Shown: positions 11,870 to 24,266 of the stretch, piece after piece
How positions within the stretch are numbered: the first letter of the stretch is position 1
Layout: each line of letters opens with the position of its first letter
DNA from: Sistotremastrum niveocremeum HHB9708
Taxonomy: Eukaryota > Basidiomycota > Agaricomycetes > Sistotremastrales > Sistotremastraceae
Assembly (NCBI GenBank): GCA_001630475.1
Contig: KV419396.1
Span: 620,001 to 684,000, forward strand
Direction of reading: 5' to 3'
DNA: 64,000 bases
Notes under the pieces: model-generated
Told to the model about the DNA's origin: nothing
The model's database searches: none
What the model saw: only the letters and a program-made list of their open reading frames with translations
Program-made: the position numbers and the translations under genes

Positions 11870-13335
11870 CTACCTTGACATAGACATCGACGAATCTACG
11901 TCACTAATTATCAAAATATCTAGTTCATCATCGGCATCACTGGATGAATCAGTGTATTGGAGACGATCAATGGTAGTGATCTTTTCCGTACATCTTAGAC
12001 AGTTCCACCCTGAATCGCCATCTTCTGCAACACGGAGGAGCCTGTCCGCCAGGCAAAAATAGCAATATGTATGCCCACAGGAAGCCACATACGGAACGTG
12101 GATAGGATTCTTCGGAGTATCTGAGTCGGTCAGGTTAGTTGCAGGTATTCCCTTCGAGGTGGATCTCGAGAGTGCATCCTCGGCGCATATTGCGCACTCC
12201 CTTTCAGGTAGTGACCAGTACTTTCCCTTTAGCGCAACCGATTTCCCTTTCTCGTGCCTTTTCTCAGCTTCCTCAGATATCATTTTCCCCGACGTGCTTC
12301 TCAGAAGATATTGACTCAGAGACGATGTGAAATCATGTACGGTCTGCTTTGCATGTCGACGCAGTCGACGAGTGTTTACGAGGGGCAGGAGGAATAACAA
12401 AAACTCCTGGAAATGAAAGTCAAACGGAGCCTCGAATGGGAGAATGATTATTAGGTACCGTGAAAGCATGCCACACCATCTGGCGATTCATAAATTCATA
12501 GCTGACGTTTCTGGTGGACGCGCGCCGGGTCGGGGTTAATTTTAATCGCAGGAGGCGGTCAGTGAGTGTCCGGTATCTGAGCTGTAGTCAGCAGATTATC
12601 ATCTGAATATGCCAGGACCCTAACCTTCCGTCCCACAAAAAGGCCAAAAAGCCAACGAGAGAGAGCGCATTGTGAGACGCCTCAGAAAAGGAGAGGGCAT
12701 TCCAAAGTTTCCTTCGTAGATCATACGACGGAATATCGGGCCAGGCATGGGAGAGAGCATGATCCCTGCAGCGAGTATACAGGTATGGAACAACAATCGT
12801 CAGGAACCCATGTAGCACCATGAGCTTGCGTGGTAACCCAGCGGCTATGACATGTGAGATACAATAGCTCACGTAAAAGCAGAGCTGTAGATCGTACGTG
12901 TCAAAGAGCTGTTATTTTGAGTGCTTGACGTCGGTCGGGTAAGATGAAGATTTTGAAGCCATGCGCCATAACTGGCACCTCGATCCCATATAGACAGTTT
13001 ATAGAGCACAACTCGAAGAAGGAGAGTGAGTTCTGGCTCGGTATTTCCTTGAACCGTACTCTAGCTCCATGGTGTCAAAGAGAGTTTCAGTTGATCTTGA
13101 AGGAAGTACCAACATCGATAAGTCGGAGAGCTTTAGAGATGGGTTGTTTGAGTAGCTCAATGAGCTCGGTGTCGAGTAATTCGGCGTCCAATTGACCGAC
13201 TCGGGTTAATCTTGCCTGAGCAACGGGGAAGAAGGGCAAAGCTTCTGAAATTGCTCGCAGCCTTGGCTGAGCTCGCTCCCATGCCTGTTGCCAGATGTCC
13301 AGTGGAGGGTGCGCTGAGGACGAAGCCTCCGCCAT
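11870..13335 (-). CDS. PEX2: Peroxin-2 (PEX2), RING ubiquitin ligase of the peroxisomal membrane
   Basis: PEX2 forms the PEX2-PEX10-PEX12 ligase that ubiquitinates the receptor PEX5 so it can recycle during peroxisomal matrix import. The N-terminal exon carries WQQAWERAQPRLRAIS and TRVGQLDAELLDTELIELLK, the hallmark PEX2/PEX12 N-terminus. The next exons give LLLRVVLYKLSIWDRGASYG and the membrane segments. The last exon has the RING: CAICAEDA, then CGHTYCYFCLADRLL and a final C-x2-C (NCLRCTEK). An acidic tail of Ser/Asp ends DVDSSMSMSR. The start at 13335 (MAEASSSAHPPLDIW) is taken; another Met at 13344 is in frame. The donor of the first intron is ambiguous (GT at two nearby places). Its ATG lies only about 20-30 bp from that of the divergent acyltransferase gene. 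Confidence 0.9.
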
Positions 13336-13364
13336 GGCTGCCACATATCACGTGAAAGTCTAGC

Positions 13365-14789
13365 ATGGAGAAATTCAGTCAATATCGAGTGAGTCCCATT
13401 TTGTTAAAAAGAGGCAATATCTGACTGTACTGAAGGATCCGGCGACAGGAATACAAGTAAGAATGAAATATATTTCGTTTGTCGTCGTTGACATGTTGTG
13501 CAGCCTTTTCTGACCCCAGTGCCTCCGCATGCTGCTTCGACCATCGCCCAGGTTTTGTTCGTACTTGGCTTCGTCGTAGGAACACTCCGAACCCTCGTGG
13601 TGCTTACCATTGCTCTTGTTTATTCTATATTGCAACTCCTGGTCTATCCTTTGGTGAGAATCTACAACAATTTACTCGTGAAGCATTGTAACGCCGATAG
13701 CAGAAGCCTATCTCGAGTGTATATGATCTAGTTGTCCATGTTATCACTGCTGTCTTGGGTCGCATATCGTTATTGATCCTGGGTATTGCATGGATAAAGG
13801 TGGAAACGGTTTCGAGGAAGCGAGGGTACGCAAAATCCGTTCAACTAGCACTTTTACTTAGCCAGATCTTTTGTAGTCGGCCATCCGCGTCCAAAGAGGT
13901 CTGGTCCCCCAAAGCAGGCGATATCATCGTGTCAAACTGGACTTCCTGGATAGAAATTGTATGGCTAGCTATCAGGTCCGTCCACATCGTACGAGCATGG
14001 CGAACTTCCTTCTCAGCACAACTCAGATTCAACCCTGTCTTCGTTCTCGGCGTCGCAGAGCCCCCTGTGCCTTCGACAGCATCGTTATCGTCTGTTCCCG
14101 GGCGTAAAACAGGGACAGGCTCGGCTGCCATTTCTTCCCCTGCCAAGACGCCTAGTGCGAAAGCTCCTATTGTTGGATTTGTCCCGGTGTCGTTGCTCAA
14201 GGCAATATCTTCTTGCGGTAAACCACCTTTGTCACTAGACGAGGCCTCCATCAAACCGCAACGTTTGGATGACATACGCCGCAGTAAATCGCGGCCCATC
14301 GCAGTATTCCCTGAGCTAACGAGCTCTAATGGTCGAGCACTTCTGAGATTTGCGAACGTTTTTGGTGATCAGTCTTCAGTGCCCATCAAAGGCTACAATG
14401 TCTTTGTGATGTGTGTCAGGTCAGTTCTCTCCCGCCAAGGTTGGCTGAGCACTCGTTGATATTTTACAAGATACGATCCTCCAACCAATTTCAGCCCGAC
14501 CCTTACTCTTTCAATACCCTCTTCATACAATCCTCTTCGCCATATCTTTCAACTCTCTCGTTCGTTCTCCTTCTCTCAAACTCCTTTCATTCGACTTTTA
14601 GCACCCTCCGAGTCACCTAGCTCGGGAGCTATTTTGGCGAGCGAATTTCTAACCTCCTCCGGTGATCAAGCTTCAGAGGCTTGTGCCGTTCTGATTTCTC
14701 AGATTGGCAAGCTTAAACGAGTGTCACAAGGATGGGAGGACAAAATATCATTTTTGGAGTTTTATGCACGTACGAAGCATGTACATTAG
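13365..14789 (+). CDS. LOA1: LOA1/VPS66-like lysophosphatidic acid acyltransferase family protein
   Basis: Yeast Loa1 (Vps66) is an ER/lipid-droplet acyltransferase that makes phosphatidic acid and affects lipid droplets and vacuolar sorting. The protein begins MEKFSQYRDPATGIQPFLTP, a start shared with the Loa1 family, spread over tiny exons 13365-13388 (24 nt) and 13436-13456 (21 nt), with 47-nt introns at 13389-13435 and 13457-13503. One strongly hydrophobic stretch (LFVLGFVVGTLRTLVVLTIA and beyond) is followed by SNWTSWIEIVWLA and NPVFVL, the family's variant of the PlsC acyltransferase region; I see no clear classical HX4D. A Ser/Pro/Ala-rich insert follows, then RPIAVFPELTSSNGRALL, the PEGT-like block of acyltransferases. 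It ends FYARTKHVH. Full length of about 400 residues is plausible. Confidence 0.72.
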
Positions 14790-14948
14790 TCGTACTAATA
14801 CTGAACACGGCGCATTGCCACTGTCTCAAATCCAGGATGGTCGGAGGACGGCGTTGCTACGCACTGTGCAAAGGTCCTCCCTACCTGTGTGTTTGATAAA
14901 ACGACAAAAACTTCAAACACTGAGTCGACAGGGGTACCCATGTTTCGA

Positions 14949-17900
14949 TTACAATTCATCGTGACCACCGAGCGGGATATCAATTTCTTCGACACTCTCC
15001 AGCTCAATAGATAAGGATTCTGCTGGTTGAGCTGGCTCTGCTTCCTGTACAGGTTCAGGTTCAGCAGGCTCAGATTCGGGTGCGGTCTCAGATTCCGTCT
15101 CTTCAACTGCGTTATATGGCTTGGCAATAGGTGGGGCGGGTTTGATGAAAATATCCGCTTCAGCCAACTCTGAAACTCCCAGGGACCGGCGGAGAACACG
15201 ATCCACACGGGTAAAGAAACTGAGGACATATGAGTCACACTCCAAGTCGAGCCAGAATCTGAGACTCACACGCTGGGATCAGCGACATCAAAGCCAGAGC
15301 GAACCAATGCGCTATCGATCAAGATAGACGTGACTTCCCGTAGCTCAGCCTCGGCATCTGGATCGATTTCTTCGCCTTCTTCAGGGGCAATTTGTTCAAC
15401 TCTACGCAACAGTCCTTCGATTAACGGGGAATGAGGATTAATCTCCAAGAACTTTTGTTTCTTGGCCATTTCGTGAAGGAATCCTTGTGCTTGTTTGGCG
15501 TTTTGTGCGTCTGTGGTCGCGGTTTGAATGGAATAGCTAGAACGATGGACAACACCTACTCATAATGCGTTCCATGTTTGCGCTGTAGCCGTAAGTGTCT
15601 GCTACGATGGCACAAGGGCTCGTAACGAGACGCTTGGAAAGAGTGACTGTGCATGCCATAGCATCTCAGCAGATCTTTGCGGCGACATAGCACTTACCAT
15701 CTATGACAACGTCTTTTGTTTCTTGTTTGAGCCAGTCAACGAGAGGCTGGAATCTAGTTGCCAGTTCTTCATCTTTTGCCTTTTCTGCTTCAAGATCTTC
15801 CTCTTCATCGCCAAACTCCAGGCCCTTCTTGGCGACATCTTGGAACCGAATGTCTCTTTGGAATATTGAGATATATCGACGGTTCGTTAGGGACATGTAC
15901 GCACTGCCATTGTCCAAGGTTCGTAAAGAGAATCTCATCCAGTGGCTCCGAGAGAAGGAATACTTCGTAACCCTAACAGTGGTGATGCCATAAGCGATAG
16001 TGATGAAATCTTTTCTACACAAAGGCTTACCCGAGCGTGCACTTTTTCAACAAATATTGATTTCGCAAGGTTCTCGGTTGTCGCTCCAACTCCTGCGTGG
16101 AAAAAGACCTGTTTCTGGCCTTGTCTACGATTGACGTAATACTTATAAAGAAGGTGAGCAGTGAGCTCGTCGCAGATATATGAGAACCCATACCTCATCC
16201 AAAGAAGTAAAATTCCTGAGATTTGTGGGCCATCGCGCAAGAACAGCGAGCCTGTTGCGTTCCCTACATGGCCATCAGCGAGATATATAATGCACGTTGA
16301 TCGGTCCGTTACTTTGTGCTCTCAACTGCTCCTAGTTTGATCGCATTCCCATAAACCTTGATAATTTCCACATATTTATCGGGGTCATCTTGAGCGATGC
16401 GGGTCATCAATTTGATCAAATGTTTGATGACAAATGATCTCAAAGTCTTGAGGAAACGAGTAGATTGAAGGGTTTCTCTGGATACATTGAGCGGCAGGTC
16501 ATCCGCGTCAACAATGACCTTTCAAGAATGATGAGATGATGAAGGGACGCAAGGAACATATACGGACCTTCAACCAAGAGGCCCATTTCGGAAGAGCATC
16601 GTCGCCAAGATCGTTCGTGATGAATACGCGCTTAACCATAAGCCTCACGCCCTTGTTATCTGATGTGCTCTTGCTCCAGAACTCCGGATTTCTGGTTCAG
16701 GAACTTTACAATGGTTGTTTTGAAGCAGAAAGAGGGATGCGCACAATTCATGAGGGATATAGATAATAGATTTGAAGTGAATACCATCGCCTGACTCGCC
16801 TTGGAAATGGTGCCACCTATAGGGAAGAGTAAGGACTTATCCTGACATCGAATCATCTCAGGACTCACGCTAACGGTGCTTCATCTTCCTTGAAGGTAGT
16901 CTTGTAGAACTCAATGTACTGCTCGTTAGTCACATCCTTAGGATCTCTGTCGATGTGTTATTTAAGAGAATCTCTAGAAAGTCGAGCACCATTACCGCAT
17001 CCAAAGAGGGGGCTGCTCATTTAGGTGGGCCCATTTATCGACTGTAACGGTGGTGACCTTTGGTTCTTTCGTTGGCACTTCCTCCTCTGACACTTCTTCG
17101 ACGACAACGTCGTCATCATCGTCTAAAACGCTCTCCTCAGATGGGGCCGACGGTTCTTCAGCCGTTGAGGGTTCATCCTCAGTGAGGGTGTCTTCGTCAA
17201 TGACTTCTTCAGTTACTTGCGTGAGGAGATATATGGGGACTGTATGCTCGTCAATACGCATCCCGAGCGTGACAAATCAAGAGACACAAACAAGCGGTCG
17301 AAAACGATGAATGCTTCTCGCTACGGCCCGTCAGTCTCTCAGAAATCAACCAATGTAGTCGTTGGACTCACACAAGCTCCTTCAATCTATCCGTGTTCAA
17401 GAATTGACTGGCGTCAGGCCTGATTACAAGAGTAATCTCTGTTCCGTGGCCCAGCGTGTTGCCTCTGGGATCGGGGTATATCTCGAAGGATGAGTCGTCG
17501 GCTGAGGAACTAAAGACATATTGTGCAGGTTCGGGATTGGTTTCGGATTTCGTTGGGATAGATGCCACGTAGACTTGATCAGCAACCAAGAAACTGTGAC
17601 GCTTTGGGATTATTGATCATAGAAAGCTTGCAAGAGGCTGACCTGCTGTAAAAGCCCACTGTATCGAAAGCACATCAGTAAATCGTCGACGTTGATGATT
17701 ATTAAAAACTCACATCCGAATTGACCAATGAGATTCCCGCCGCCACTTGTATCCAAAGAGTCTGCTTTCGCCAGAAATTCAGAGGTCCCTGATTTCGCAA
17801 GCGTGCCCTGAATGTAATTTGAGCGTTTCATCTGAACTGAAACAATGGATTTCATACAAGGTTTCTCGTCAAATCATCAGGAGACATCCCAATACCGGTG

Positions 17901-18493
17901 TCTGTGGAGAATGTGAGGTCGACCAACTAAAATGTCGAGGTGTAGCGTACCAGTAATGATCAATCGACCTCCAGTCCCTTCCTCGTCCTTGACGGCTCGA
18001 ATAGTGATATTCAATGGTTGTGAAGGGTCAACAATGTCCTTGTTCGTCAAAGACACAATCCGAAGTTTTTCGAGAGCATCGTTTGCGTTTGACAAGAGCT
18101 CCCGCTGCAATGAATGATTAGCCCCGACTTCCTTCTCCCAGCTAGTGCACTGACCAAGAATACATCCCTGAAATGGGCGACGATTTGAGATTACACCAAT
18201 ATTCCTAGCAAGACGACAAAGTGCTCGCACTGGTTTGAATACAAGCTAACAGCAGAAGGAAACGGGACAAGTTATTATTGGATAATGGCGGCGCAGACAT
18301 AGCGTACCTATTCACGACAATTTTACGCATGCGCGCAACATCGCTCTACATGCACAATCAGATGGACCGTGACCTCTGTCCGCCAAATACAAACCTGGTA
18401 ATCATGTTTCTGCTTGGGCACCTCAGAGTCAGGGACTTGGCCGAAAGATCTCCAAGCCAAGAGAGAGAACGAGAGTAGCCAGCCGTACCGCAT
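14949..18493 (-). CDS. ER-type HSP90 chaperone (GRP94/endoplasmin-like)
   Basis: HSP90-family chaperone that appears to work in the ER lumen. The start [20 protein letters not shown] is a good signal peptide, and the protein ends GGHDEL, a fungal ER-retrieval signal. GHKL ATPase parts: [19 protein letters not shown], the [13 protein letters not shown] lid, NLIGQFG joined by splicing to (V/L)GFYS, then [17 protein letters not shown], which resembles GRP94 more than cytosolic HSP90. An acidic linker follows ([16 protein letters not shown]), then [13 protein letters not shown]-type middle-domain sequence, and a C-terminal domain with TSPCAIVAD and [20 protein letters not shown]. An acidic tail precedes HDEL. 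Many short introns are present. The region upstream of 18493 carries TACGTG elements. The identification as HSP90 is certain; the ER assignment rests on both termini. Confidence 0.93.
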
Positions 18494-18556
18494 GTCTTCA
18501 GTGAGCTAGAGGACTAGTCAAAGAACTTGTGTGATGGTTGAAATATGTATGACCGC

Positions 18557-18587
18557 CACGTATATAATTTCCAGGGAAGTCTACGTG
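18557..18587 (-). promoter_or_regulatory. Possible UPR elements in the ER-HSP90 promoter
   Basis: The 240 bp between the ER-HSP90 start and the next gene contain CACGTA at 18557-18562 (TACGTG on the minus strand) and TACGTG at 18582-18587. A TATATA run (18561-18566) lies about 70 bp upstream of the ATG. TACGTG is the core of the yeast UPRE-2 / bZIP (Hac1-type) site. Their presence fits unfolded-protein-response control of an ER chaperone, but six-base matches can be chance. Confidence 0.35.
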
Positions 18588-18735
18588 TCAAGGTCCATAC
18601 AGCGCTAGCACGATTACTTGTATGCTACCGTGACCGCGTCGAAGTAAGGGTCCCATGATCAAGATCCATGCGCAACGTGGCACTGTTCTCACAGTCTCTC
18701 AAATTCAATTTACACAACATGGTGATCATATGTCC

Positions 18736-20584
18736 TTAGTCAACAGACAGCTGAGTATCGAACGTCGTGAAATCTTCAAAGAACGCAGTGAACAAATCGA
18801 TATAGGCCTGGACATCCTGAGAGCCGCATGTTTCTCGAATGCTATGCATTGCTAGCTGTGCCATGCCAACATCCACTGTTCTGAGTCCAAGTTTTGAGAG
18901 CATCGCTATAATCACAGAGGTCAGATCTCTCCTGTGTGAAGAATTACGAAGACCACATACGCCCTACAGTCGACCCGCATGCCATGTCGTTCCTGACTTC
19001 GAATTGTTGGATTTTGCCTCCTTTCTTGGAGACCAACTTTCGGATTAAAAAGGTTCCAATAGCATCTGAAGCGTAGCGCTGTTTTGCATTTGTTTTGACC
19101 ACAATGCCTCCGTTCATCTTGGGTTTGTGCTGGTCCTCGTGCTTACTGGCATAGTTCGGGTGGATCGCATGCCCCATGTCGGCTGAGATTACAAACGATT
19201 TTGCAATACTCTCAGCCTCCGCAGCCGGCGACGGCGACAAACGCGATATCAGAGATGGGATGAGAGAAGATTCGGCGCCTGAAAGAAAGTTAAGCATATC
19301 ATGCATGTAAAGAGGATGATGGAAAGAGCGAACCTGTTGTAGAGACCGACCCTATTTCTTCGTGATTGAAAAGTGCTGCCACATTGACATTTGCACTCCC
19401 GCTGGACGCCGCGATCAAAGAATCAACGGCACAAAAACTTTGCGTGCTGCTCAGCAACGTCGTACACAGTCATCAATCGTAAATTCGTACGAAGAAAGTT
19501 GGTTATCCAATCTTGGAGAAAAGATAAACTCGTTGTGGATGCCACCAATGGTTGAAAGTTGGGTGTCATACAGATGGCTGGGAAGATATCAATATGTGTC
19601 CCAAACAGTGACGTGGTACTAACAGCTCGAAGTCATAGATATCATCGGCACTCAATCCGGTTTCCTCGCACAGAAGAGAGATCAATTCCGGATGGTGGTC
19701 CTGAATAGCAGTGGAACTCTGGATATCACCGTCCTTGAGGGCGCTTTCGGAGTTTTTCGACGCGTTCAATTGAGCAGAAACCAGTCCCAAAATCGGGACC
19801 ATCTCAGTTTCCTGCATGAGAATAAGCTATTGCTGACAATGAGCAGAGGTTGTACATGCCTTATTGAATTTGAAGTTATCGTTAACGGTTCTATCCACTT
19901 GATAAAGCTCAGAACCATGCGGGTGGGGATATGAGTGGATAACCAACAATGGATCGCGAGATTTGGAATGCGGAGGATAGGTCGGTCGATCTTGATCAAT
20001 TTCGAATGATAGTTTGATCCCTGGCTGGAACCCAGTATCACTCGTCCAGCTATAGAGAGATCTCTATCGAGCCAGGTATGCCACAGGCCGCCCCCGTATC
20101 TTCAGAGATATGATCAACGATAATATAAAGATCCAAACAGGTCTACAAACGTTTCGACGCCAACTTGAAGATACCCGTCTTTAGTCTTCTTTGAAATAGG
20201 CCTGATTCGAAGATTGGGACTGTCGATATGAGTAGCTACAATAGATAGTCCGGTTCCAGGTCTCCAATTCTTAGGAATAGTGAACGCCATGATGGAGCTC
20301 TGATTCCTAATCGCAAGAGTAAATGCTTCCTGGCTAGTCTCCTAGGTTGGGGGCGCTTGCCTGGTGTAATAATATTTCCCCTCCTTGATATCGCCATCCC
20401 AGGCATCAGTCTCCTTTATCTAGGACACATGGGTGATGAGCCCGACATTCACGACCATATACTGGCTTTCAAGCACCTTTCGAAACCCTGCTTGCTCTAG
20501 CCTAGAAGCTGCTTGTGCGACCGCATGGAACGGTGTTGGAGACTGATTTACGAATGACAAGAACCTCTTGGCTGCTTCAGACAT
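18736..20584 (-). CDS. APE4: Aspartyl aminopeptidase, M18 metallopeptidase (APE4/DNPEP)
   Basis: Di-zinc exopeptidase that removes N-terminal Asp/Glu from peptides; cytosolic, and delivered to the vacuole under starvation in yeast. The start MSEAAKRFLSFVNQSPTPFH matches the family, with SPTPFHAVAQAASRLEQAGF as the N-terminal signature. VATHIDSPNLRIRPISKK supplies the first metal histidine (HxD), and SADMGHAIHPNYASKHEDQH carries further catalytic/metal residues of M18. The KQRYASDAIG and RNDMACGSTVG segments complete the active-site region. The C-terminus (IDLFTAFFEDFTTFDTQLSVD) is the usual end. It is interrupted by several short introns. It is divergent from UTP12 by about 150 bp. Length, about 480 residues, is normal. 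Confidence 0.93.
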
Positions 20585-20732
20585 ATTACCAGGAGCACAA
20601 GATGAGTGTCCAGATACAAACTGTGGGAGTAAGCCTTGATAGGGCTCGGTATCGGCACTGGTGGGAGCTCTGGTGAACCAAAGATTGAAAGAAGCGAAGC
20701 CGGCACGTGATTCGGATTCCTTCGTCTTGAAC

Positions 20733-23700
20733 ATGGTGAAAAGTTATTTGAGACACGGTCCAACCCAGGTATGCTTTCTTTTTTGCTCTTTCTTTGATCT
20801 GGAACGTCCCAATAGGCTTTCGGGCTCATCTGCAGCTCTGGGTCAAATTCCGTGTTCGATGGCAAGTTGGCATATGTACCAGCACTTGAAGATGTTCTTG
20901 TGTGGGATGTGAAGAAGGGAGAAATGGTATGTTCGTCTCTTATCCTTATGCTATATCTCATAACATATTTTAGCTGGCGATGTGGCACGACACTGGCCAC
21001 AGAGCGGAAGTGACATGCATCGTTCGTTCGCCTGTAGCGGACAGTACAACCTTCGCCGTTGGATATGCCGATGGCTCGATACGTATCTGGAATGCGGAAG
21101 CAGGAACGGTTATCGTACGCTTTAACGGACATAAAAGAGCCGTCACAGCTCTAGCTTTTGACCCGTCAGGCCATAGGCTTGCCAGCGGAAGCATGGACAC
21201 AGACTTGATTATCTGGGATGTTATTGCTGAAGAAGGTGTCAAGCGGTCCGTCGCCTTTTCAACAGCGTCTACCGATGACTCACGTTTCTCTTCAGATTAA
21301 GTGGACATCGCGATCAGATTACTGGCTTGCGTTTCATCTCCGGAAAATCTGAGGAGCCTTCGTCTTCTGCTTTGCATTCCAACTACATCATTTCTTCATC
21401 CAAAGACACCTTTTTAAAAGTGTGGGATCTCACCACTTGGCATTGCATCGAAACTGTTACGTCGCATCGATCAGAAATCTGGTCTTTCGACATCAATGCG
21501 GCTGAAGACTGGTTGATCACTGGGGGGTCAGACGGAGAAGTCAAAGGGTGGAAGATAAATCATGAACGCCTCCGAAGCGGATTGACAAGTGTGGAAGAGG
21601 ATGTCGTAAGTGTCCATTCTGTGTGTTGTATAACCCTCAACTGATGAGATTTATTAGTCGTCTAAAATTATTGTCCTCAGCGAGACCATACCGTTAAACT
21701 CTCAACACCGCGTGCCCCAGATATCATTCCACCATTCGCAACCTTACTTGGCGATTCAATCTCATGAACGTTCCGTCGAGATCTTTCGCATTCGAAGTGA
21801 AGAAGAAGTGCAACGAAAGAAGTTGCGACGCAAAAAAAGGGAAAAAGAAAAACTTGATAAGACGAAGGACGCAAAACAAGACGTTTTGAATGGCGGCGTG
21901 GAACCAGAAGATGATTCTGACACGCCCGTTAGATTGATCGATCTCCTTACGCCTTACTTGGTTGTAAGATCCAGCAGTAAAATTCGGAGTTTCGACTTTG
22001 GAAGTGATGCAGCCACCTCCAAGGGAGCCACAGTGAGTAGCATCACGTTCGTTGGTTTTGAATTCAACGTACCCATTGTACAGATTTTCTTGGCTTTGAA
22101 CTCCAATGCGCTGGAAGTTTTCAATATCCCTACACCTCCCAAGAAAATCGACCCAGAGTCTCCACCAGAGGCATCCCGCAGTCATTCGCTGGAGCTACCT
22201 GGACATAGAAGCGATATTCGAAGTCTATGTCTGAACTCTGACGATTCCCTGCTTGCCTCGGCGTCGAACGGTCCGTCACTATCAGACTGCTTCTCGCTTA
22301 AACTCATTTTGTGCAGGGGAGGTCAAGATCTGGAACATGAAGACATTCGCCTGTATCCGGACTATGGAATGCGGGTATGCTATATGTAGTACATTCTTGC
22401 CCGGTGATCGACATGTCCGCATAAACTTCGATCGCTGGCTTGGATACTGACAATATCCTAGGTTCTGATAGGCACAAAGTCCGGTCACCTTCTTTTACAT
22501 GATATTTTCACGGGAAACGAGCTTGAATCTATACAAGCCCATTCCGGGGCCGTCTGGTCTTTGAGTGTCCGGCCCGACGACCAATGTATTGCGAGTGGCA
22601 GCGCCGACAAAGAGGTTAAATTTTGGGACATTCACAGAACGAGATCGGACAGGACTGCGGGCACAGTTAGCTCGGTGTCTCTCGTACATTCCAAAACTTT
22701 GAAGACATCAGATGATGTCTTGGCTGTTTGCTACAGTCCGAACGGAAAGCTGTTGGCCGTTTCTTTGTTGGATTCCACCGTGAAAATATTCTATCAAGAC
22801 AGTCTAAAATTCTTTTTATCTCTATATGGGCACAAGGTATGCAACCCTTGATACTCTCTCAGGATTTTGTCTTTTAAAGAAATGATTAGCTGCCAGTCCT
22901 GTCGATGGATATCTCCTTTGACTCCAAGCTTTTAGTCACTTGCTCTGCTGATAAAAACGTCAAGATATGGGGCCTCGATTTCGGAGATTGCCACAAGTCC
23001 ATCTTCGCCCACGACGAAAGTATTATGCAGGTGGCCTTCGAGGCTCAATCGCATTACTTTTGGACGGTCGGTAAAGACAAGATGGTGAAATATTGGGACG
23101 GTGACAAGGTATTGCCTTGCCATCAATGACGGGAAATAAGCTGACCATATATATAGTTCGAGAATATTCAACGACTGGAGGGACATCATGGAGAGATCTG
23201 GGCTCTCGCATTGAGTCACAGCGGTAAATTTGTCGTCACAGGATCTCATGACAAGTCGATTCGCATCTGGGAAAAGCTTGATGATCCGGTAAGAACATTC
23301 CCCTTCAATGTCACGACACGGGACTTACACTAGTGGTCAGCTTTTCCTCGAGGAGGAGCGCGAACAGCAACTGGAAGGCATATTCGAGGGCGGAATAGCC
23401 GATAGTTTGAATCGCTCAAACCGCCTTGAGGATTCTCCGAATGGCGAGGGTCAGCCTGAGAAGGAGGCTAATGCGGTCGGAAAACAAACATCGGACACTT
23501 TGATGTCCGGAGAAAAGATTATTGAAGCACTCGAGATCGCGGACGAAGAGCGGGATACATTCCAAGATTACAAAGATGCATGCTCTCGTCTGTCGCAAGC
23601 AGAGGCCGATCGCCTACCGCGCCCTCAGAAGCACGCAGTCTTAGCTGCGTATGATATGGAACCCAGCGCATATGTTCTGTCGGTTATAGAGAAGATAACA

Positions 23701-24139
23701 GCTGCGAATCTACCAGATGCCCTGCTTATACTTCCCTTCTCCAAAGTCATTTCTCTTTTGATCTATCTGGGTGATTGGGCTGAAAAGGTACGTTCCGTCT
23801 TCCGCGGATGTCAAGTTCTTCTCACGAAGCACACAGCGTCAGAATATTTTGCTTACTTCTCGTGTTCTATTTTTCTTGCTCAAGACTCATCATCATCAAA
23901 TAGTTGCCAACCGAATAATGCGCACATCTTTATTGCGAATTCGGCGGCACCTCCGCGAGGCTCTTCTACAGCAAAAGGGAACGCTGAGCTACAACCTCGC
24001 AGCGTTGAAATTTATCCGAAGACAACAAGAAACCTCGCAACTTGCTACCTTTTATGAAGAGGAAGGACTTGATGAAGAAAAAGTTCGGGCCCGAATTGAA
24101 GCGTCTAGGCAAGGAAAACGCAAACGGGTTCAAATATAG
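20733..24139 (+). CDS. UTP12: UTP12/DIP2 (WDR3), U3 snoRNP WD40 protein
   Basis: Nucleolar component of the UTP-B subcomplex of the small-subunit processome, needed for 18S rRNA maturation. It begins [12 protein letters not shown] and splices into [17 protein letters not shown], the first WD40 blade. About a dozen WD repeats follow, e.g. [79 protein letters not shown] and [17 protein letters not shown]-type sequence, arranged as two propellers. A Lys/Arg-rich insert ([20 protein letters not shown]) sits between them. The C-terminal Utp12 domain is visible as [20 protein letters not shown] and [20 protein letters not shown]. It ends KRKRVQI. Introns are about 50 nt. Full length. Confidence 0.93.
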
Positions 24140-24266
24140 GAAGCTGTGATCCTGGTCGTGAACACATCGATGCATATATCACTGTTATAATACAAAAAGT
24201 AGCTTGTCGTAATGTTAATCTAATTTCACGCTTAAACTCGCATGCAGTGTGTGCTTGAAATCGAAA

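Noticed and set aside
13841-14299. 152-residue minus-strand ORF
   Set aside because: It lies within the acyltransferase coding sequence and its composition is explained by the antisense of the Ser/Pro-rich insert.
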